64,000 nucleotides of DNA, taken from assembly GCA_039654915.1 (NCBI GenBank), contig CM077593.1, forward strand, positions 76,302,501 through 76,366,500. Reading direction: 5' to 3'. The number at the start of each line of letters is the position of its first letter. The first letter of the stretch is position 1. Below are positions 58,801 through 64,000 of this stretch, in pieces. The translations under genes were made by a program, and so were the position numbers. Under the pieces are notes generated by a model. The model was not told the origin of the DNA, searched no databases, and was given only the letters and a program-made list of their open reading frames with translations. Origin of the DNA: Aquilaria yunnanensis. Taxonomy: Eukaryota > Streptophyta > Magnoliopsida > Malvales > Thymelaeaceae.

Positions 58801-60214
58801 TTAACAACAATTATAAAAGTTAGTAATAATGCAAAAATTAAAAGGTTAGTAACAATAATAATATTAAAAGTTAGTTGTTAGTAAGTTAATAACAACAAAA
58901 AAAAAAGGGTTAGTAATAATAACAAATAAGTAAAACAAGTAAAAATTAAAATAGTTAGGAATTAATTCTGCAAGAACAAAATAAAAGGTTAGTGACCAAA
59001 GTGAAAGAAATTGAAAAATTGAAGGACAAAATGAGAGTTTTACCCTAGATTTTAATTTTTGAATTCTGCAGAAAAGGAAACAAAGCACGTCGCGCGGGAG
59101 GCGAAGGGGGGGGGTGGCTGGGCAAGGTGGCGGCGCGGCCAGGGGCAGGGGGGGACGGCGACGTCGGCGGGGTGGGACGGCGGGGCGACGGCGGCACGGG
59201 CACGGCGGAGGCGGAGGGAAGGAAGGAAAAGGAGCGACGGCGGACGGCGTGGACGGCGTGGATGGCGACGGGCGACACGGCTGGGGGGGGCACGACTGTG
59301 GCGCGAGCACGGCGGAGGAGCGCGACGGTGGCGGTGGTGCGGGACAGAGAAAACAGAGGAGAGAGAAAGAACACACGGGAGAAAAGGGCAAACGGAGAGG
59401 ATGGCCAAAGCGTCACAAAGGAAAATTTTTTCGTTTTCTGGGAAGAGGAAGGAGGACCAGGGACTAAGGCTGTAATTTACTCTTTTTTTAAAACGGAGCT
59501 CTAAGCTTTCTCTATATTTTTTCTCTGTATTCAGAACTAAATTTGGAGGCCTATTTATAGTGGAAGTTTGGCCGAACTGTTGATGGATAAATTAATAAAA
59601 AATTTCAAACTTATCTTTTAAATTGGTAAAATGACAATTTCAGTCCTTTATGTCTCTCAGCCTCTTGATAAGTTCCTGAAGCTTCTGATTTTGACAATTT
59701 TATCGTTTTCTGTCAATTTGGGCCAGAAACGTCGGTCGACCCAAAAATTCATGTGACAAACTACCAAATGCTCCTGGAACTTTCAGAATTTGTCAATTTT
59801 TCCCGAAACTTCTTAATTTTGTCATTTTTACCTCAAACTTTTAAATTTTGCCAATTTTTTGGAGTTTTCTTTTTTTCTTTCAAATACACACATATATCAT
59901 TTTAAATCAAATCTTCACAAAACAAAAATGTATTTTAAACTAATTAAAATTTTTAGTAATAATAATAATAAAAATAATAATTTTTTAATTTCTTTTATTT
60001 AATTTCTTTTAAAAATTTTTTTTATGGTCGGACGAAATTGGGTGTCAACAGGAGCAAAGATTTTGGGACGGAGGGAGTAATATTTACTTTAACAATAGTG
60101 ATAATGACGTTAATAAAGTCTTCAACTAAACAAAAATGATATATATAATATATATAATTTAGTACAAAATATAAATATTTCTACCTATATATACAAATAT
60201 TATACAAACTTGAT

Positions 60215-60502
60215 ACCTAGGGCAATGCACTATTTGACAGTTTTGAGTTAAGTTTTAAAAAAGTAGGAAAACTATAGGACAAAGTTACCTTGGGCAGTGC
60301 ATCATCCGACGGTTTTGAGTTAATTCTTTTAAATATAGGAAAAATGTAGGACAGAGTTACCTTGGGTAGTGTGTTATTCGACAGTTTTAAGTTAATTTTT
60401 TAAAAAGTATGAAAACTGTAGGAAAATGTTACCTTGGGCAATGTGTTATCAGACGATTTTGAGTTAATTTTTTAAAAAGTAAGAAAACTAGAGGAGTTAT
60501 CC
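60215..60502 (+). repeat. Four tandem 72-bp repeats
   Basis: Units begin at 60215, 60287, 60359 and 60431, each ACCT(A/T)GGG(C/T)A followed by GACAGTTTTGAGTTAA-type sequence, a run of T and A, and GTAGGAAAA-type sequence. Spacing is exactly 72 each time. They lie upstream of the second CACTA gene and share the TAGGAAAA word with the element's terminal repeats. Confidence 0.85.
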
Positions 60503-60720
60503 AACGATTTTAGCACAAATATGGAACTGTAGGCGATTTGTTGGCTAATGTCAGAAATACGTAGGACTTAAAGCGAGAAATGAAATTTATGGCGGGTGAG
60601 TTAAATTTTTTGAGTCCTACACTTACCAGACGACTTTTAATTATAGTAACAAAATCGTAGGACTATTTCCTACATTTTTCCTACAAGTTAGCTAAAATGC
60701 AGGAAAATCGTATGTCTTTA

Positions 60721-60852
60721 GGGTAGCTGAACCGCCACTCTTTCCCTTTAAATTCATGGGAGTTTATCTCATTCGCCACAAACTCTTCTCTTTCTCTTTT
60801 GTGACGATCCCCTCCTTACCGCCTAAACCACCTCCAGAGATCCCCAATCCAG
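60721..60852 (+). promoter_or_regulatory. Promoter-proximal leader of the second CACTA gene
   Basis: After the repeats comes a pyrimidine-rich leader-like stretch (AACTCTTCTCTTTCTCTTTT, CCACCTCCAGAGATCCCC) ending CCAG before GTATTTTTT at 60853, which looks like a non-coding first exon and donor. The matching acceptor TTTTAG is at 61439-61444, just before the ATG. No clear TATA box. Confidence 0.4.
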
Positions 60853-61445
60853 GTATTTTTTATTTCTTAAGTAGTTTTGTTCTTAAATAATTAATATTTG
60901 CTATTATAGTGATGATTTACATAATGCATGTTTTGTATGTTATATTTTTTAATGATAATTTTTTTGTACTAATTTTATGCATATTGTTAGTACTATGTAT
61001 GTGGGTTAGTTATAAATAATTTTTACTATAATAATGGTAAGTTAAATATATACAGATGCATGTAATTAATGTGTATGTGGTCAGTTAAAGTTAATACAAT
61101 ATGGTAATATGTGTATATGTGGTAAGTTATAAAAAATGTTACTTCAATAATGTTGCTACAATAATTTTGTTAGTTCAATAATGTTACTTCAATAAGCTAA
61201 AGTTAGTACAGTAATGTTATTTCAATAATGTTATTATAATAAATGTTATTACAGTAACAATAATTTAGAAATTAATGATTGTACTGCAATAATGAAATTT
61301 AATAAGTAAATGTTACTGCAATAATGGTTATTTATAACTAAATGACTGAGATGTAAGGCATGGTAATTTATAAATAAATTTTTATATAATAAACGATTCT
61401 GTAATAATTACAAAAATTAAAAACAAGTTACTTTTAAATTTTAGG

Positions 61446-63560
61446 ATGGTTCGCCCTAGACACTCAGGCTCGGGCAAAGGCTCGGGCAAAGGCCCGGCCA
61501 AGGACTTATATGACCCGCGACGCAGTCGGGGTCAACAAGGGCCCGCTGTGACACCTACCCAGGTGTCACAGATCCAAAGTCAAACCCAAGAGGCCCAGAC
61601 CTCGGTGCCACATACCCAGGTGCCACAGACCTCGGTGTCATATACCCAGGCTCAGACCTCGGTCCCACAGACTCAGCCATAAACCCAATTGTCGTATACT
61701 CCGATGCGTAGGCTTTACGTGCCTCCTTAGACATTTGGAGCATTGAGCTCTGCATTTCATCAGTTCTGTGACACACCGACCGATGCCTATTACTCGGATA
61801 TGAGTGGAATATCTGGGTTGTCTCATTACCAGCATACAGGTATCGGGTAGACCCCGTGGGAGCTCGATCCTAATGCGTACATTGATCCAGATGAGCTTGG
61901 TATATCCACTCATTTGCTTACCATACACCAGACTCAGCAGCAGCAGCCAGATGATGGTGGACCAGTCATCGCACATGACGAGCAGGCAGCTGATAACGCT
62001 CCACCCCATGGAGGGCGAGGCCCGCGGGTAGCTAACTTACCTCCACCTCCACCTCCATAGGACCGTCCGATGATCGTCCATCGAGAGTAAGTGTGATTGA
62101 CTCCTGCAAATTTAATTGTTGCTATGTTATCTGTTTTTTTTTTTAATTACATCATTTTAATTACATCACTTCATATATATATATATATCTAACTATAATC
62201 TAAATTTGTTACGGCTTTCTCACTGATGAGTCCATTGTTCCACCGTAGCCTCCATTCATGTGAGGTTGTGGGATGAAAGTTGTATAGCTTGGTCACATGC
62301 ATCTCGAGCTTTACGAGAGGAGCACATCACTAAGTTAGAGGTAAGTAGTTTTCGATGGATTTTTAAATACTAGTTTCTATATGCAGTAATTGATATTTTC
62401 CTCTCTTTTGATATTGTAGAATTATTATAGATGGGACCCTAAAGACTTTGGGCACATCCGTCGGCTCATGTTCAAGTACTGCTCGCGGTCCGTATGAAGC
62501 CGCGTCTATTACTGGAGGAACGTTGTGATTCAGAAGATCCCCAACTTCTTCGCCAACCTCGACTATAATTTGCTGCGGCCACACATTCCATCCTGCTACA
62601 GTTAGTAGATATGGAATTAGTTGTGTGACAAGTGGCAGCAAGAGGGATGGATGAAGTTATTGGTGGTTGGTTCCCATGCCAAGCACACGGTGGATGCCTC
62701 AGGCCTTGTTCCGAAGCACACGATGGGCTCCATCCCAGGCGAGATGCACTGGGATCGTATGGTACCAACTTCTGCCTTACATTCATTACAATTTTTTACA
62801 TGATTTATTATTTACACAAATTTTAAATGATATGTTAAATTGTGCAGACCAAAGAACGAGATGGAGTTGAGCCATCATTTGATAAGTGGTGGTCTCATAC
62901 TCATAGATGCAAGAAGACTGGTCAGCCTATCGATCCAATTGTACTACAGCTACAAGTAATAAATTTTTATTTTTCAGTGCTAACAATGTTTTCAAAATAT
63001 ATTAAGAGTCTTACTAACTTTAATTTCTTTTTCCTGTAGGAGGGATATGTCCAGCAAATTCAAGAAAAATCCCAGAATCCGAATGACCGCCCGTAATTCG
63101 ATCCACAGTCTGGAGCGAGGTACAAGGCCCGCCAAAAAAGGGCCGACTATCGAGTGTTCCGCTCTGACTCACTGATCCTCACACTTTTGGACCACATCGG
63201 GTATTTTTCATTATTATTTAACTTAATACATTAATTTTATCACTTTTACATTGCTAATTGCTACTTAATTACCAAATTTGTTAGGCTCTATGTGCTGACT
63301 TGGCTGAGATTGCTCAGCTGAGAGTTAAGAACACCTAGCTATGGAGTGATTTTGCCTGGTTACAGACAGATGTTCATACTCAGGTTTAGCGAATGACTAA
63401 GGCTGTAATGAGCGCCATGCTTAACAGGTTGGTCCAACAAGGGATTATACCTGCATCAACTCTCTTAGACAATTTACGGACTGGATCCTCCAGTCAGCAT
63501 CATGACGATGATGGTAGCCGGCGTGATAGCGATGATCAGCCTGGCCCGGCATCTCATTGA
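61446..63560 (+). pseudogene. CACTA second gene, Transposase_24/Ptta-like, eleven stops
   Basis: It starts MVRPRHSGSGKGSGKGPAKD, then a Q/T/P-rich stretch. Later exons give VRLWDESCIAWSHASRALRE, YYRWDPKDFGHIRRLMFKYC, LCDKWQQEGWMKLLV with KHTMGSIPGEMHWDR, and ERDGVEPSFDKWWSHTHRCK, matching the overall plan of plant Transposase_24 (Ptta/En-Spm) proteins. Exons by eye: 61445-62086, 62249-62340, 62420-62761, 62848-62955, 63040-63200, 63285-63560. The first/second and fifth/sixth joins do not close in frame as I place them. Stops: 61680, 61728, 61848, 62058, 62494, 62603, 62606, 62618, 63094, 63336, 63387. In En/Spm-type elements the second product binds subterminal repeats; that role is inferred here. 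Confidence 0.78.
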
Positions 63561-63690
63561 TTTTATGTTACATCTCCAGTTATTTGTAGTTGACTTTTTC
63601 TGTACAGTTTGATTACTTCTATATATAGTGAAATGTTGACTACTTTCATCAATTGTTATCAATTGTTACATATATATAATCCTATTTAAT

Positions 63691-63694
<4 letters not shown>

Positions 63695-63760
<66 letters not shown>
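63695..63760. repeat. (AT)n microsatellite
   Basis: About 33 AT units, near the right side of the CACTA element. Confidence 0.9.
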
Positions 63761-63764
<4 letters not shown>

Positions 63765-63889
63765 TATATAATCCCATACAAATAATATGTCTTAATAATG
63801 TATACAATCTTTATATATGTCATAATGTCTAAAATATGTATATATATAATGCTATATAGTATGATTTTAATTTGTGTATAAATTAATTT

Positions 63890-64000
63890 ACAAAAATCTA
63901 CAACATGTCACAGAATCGTAGGAAAACCATAGGAAATAATGTAGTCAGAAAACTGTAGGATAAATAGTTGTCACAAAAATGTAGGGAATGATTTAGTCAT
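63890..64000. repeat. CACTA right subterminal repeats (partial)
   Basis: Words such as TCGTAGGAAAACC, GAAAACTGTAGG and AAAATGTAGGG are spaced through the last 110 bases and echo the left subterminal region. The CTTGTAGTG-type terminus itself is not in the window. Confidence 0.6.

Larger units (their letters stand above)
57403..60050 (-). mobile_element. Solo LTR (2648 bp) with GGAGC target duplication
   Basis: It starts TGTGGCAACGTGCGG and ends ATTGGGTGTCAACA, with perfect 5-bp duplications GGAGC on both sides (57398-57402, 60051-60055). Read on the minus strand it begins TGTTGACACCCAATTTCG, a common start for plant Ty3/gypsy LTRs, so minus orientation is likely. It contains a direct repeat with GAACCATGGACTCTGCC (57672 and 57720 regions), a CTTT-rich tract, AT-rich tandem repeats and a GC-rich block. 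No internal element sequence is present, so it is a product of LTR-LTR recombination. Confidence 0.85.
57194..60077. mobile_element. Stowaway MITE split by a solo LTR
   Basis: The left terminal repeat CTCCCTCCGTCAGAAAATC begins at 57194 and the right end GATTTTGGGACGGAGGGAG finishes at 60077. They are complements with two mismatches over 27 bases. TA flanks both sides (57192-57193, 60078-60079). Without the insert the MITE is about 230 bp (57194-57402 and 60056-60077). It lies between the two CACTA genes. Confidence 0.9.
52041..64000 (+). mobile_element. Large CACTA (En/Spm) transposon, right end beyond window
   Basis: The left terminus CACTACAAGGATGAG starts at 52041, preceded by AGG as the probable left half of a 3-bp target duplication. 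Subterminal repeats built on TAGGAAAA, CGATTTTCCTAC and related words fill 52060-52440. Two plus-strand genes follow: a tnp2-type transposase gene and a Transposase_24-like gene. The last 110 bases of the window (63890-64000) again contain GTAGGAAAA, GTAGTCAGAAAACTGTAGG and similar words, so the right terminus is probably close. A Stowaway MITE carrying a solo LTR is inserted between the genes. Confidence 0.9.

Noticed and set aside
58864..59504. Several overlapping proline-, glycine- or arginine-rich frames on both strands
   Set aside because: GC-rich low-complexity block in an LTR; all frames are open because stops are rare in this composition.
1..64000. CRISPR arrays, prokaryotic operons, rRNA or tRNA genes
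   Set aside because: Nothing of this kind was seen; the tandem repeats present are minisatellites, microsatellites or transposon subterminal repeats.

Overview
This window is plant nuclear DNA, most likely from a flowering plant with a repeat-rich genome. The evidence is the mix of plant transposon families (Ty1/copia, Ty3/gypsy including an Athila/Tat-type element with a tRNA-Asp-like primer site, LINE, hAT, CACTA/En-Spm with tnp2, Stowaway MITEs), GT-AG introns, AT-rich spacers, and the absence of long host reading frames. I cannot name the species. Almost everything is transposon-derived and most of it is decayed. The one candidate host gene I can support is a small two-exon gene for a 57-residue secreted peptide at 42060-42709.

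Layout. (1) 1-5453, minus strand: a decayed Ty3/gypsy element (integrase, RNase H, RT, protease/gag remnants), with probable LTR sequence at 4200-5453. (2) 5494-5990, minus: LINE ORF1 remnant with an RRM-like domain. (3) 6193-17713: a very large LTR element with LTRs of 4.5 and 2.4 kb and a 4.6-kb internal region without recognisable long genes (LARD-like). It contains a gypsy gag-start fragment and a 345-bp palindromic element. (4) 18749-20674: non-autonomous CACTA-like element. (5) 21102-24204, minus: deletion derivative of an Athila/Tat-type gypsy element, followed by a solo-LTR-like unit at 24205-25451. (6) 25582-27458: LINE fragments and an isolated CACTA end. (7) 28700-30178, plus: truncated copia element that abuts a minus-strand copia fragment in inverted orientation. 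(8) 30178-35570 and 38430-44930: two diverged copies of one segment, each carrying the same minus-strand copia piece and shared flanking sequence. Only the second copy keeps the small peptide gene. (9) 45964-49096: an almost complete hAT element with a perfect 8-bp target duplication, broken by two nonsense codons. (10) 52041 to beyond 64000: a large two-gene CACTA element (tnp2-type gene, then a Transposase_24/Ptta-like gene), containing a Stowaway MITE that itself contains a 2.65-kb solo LTR.

How it fits together. The CACTA genes would supply transposase and accessory functions for the element's own termini, and the hAT gene likewise for its ends, but both are now full of stops. In the second CACTA gene all eleven exon-internal stops that I placed can be explained by C-to-T change in CAG, CAA or CGA codons. 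In the gypsy element at the left edge three catalytic residues are lost by G-to-A change on the coding strand. Both patterns are what deamination of methylated cytosine in silenced transposons would leave.
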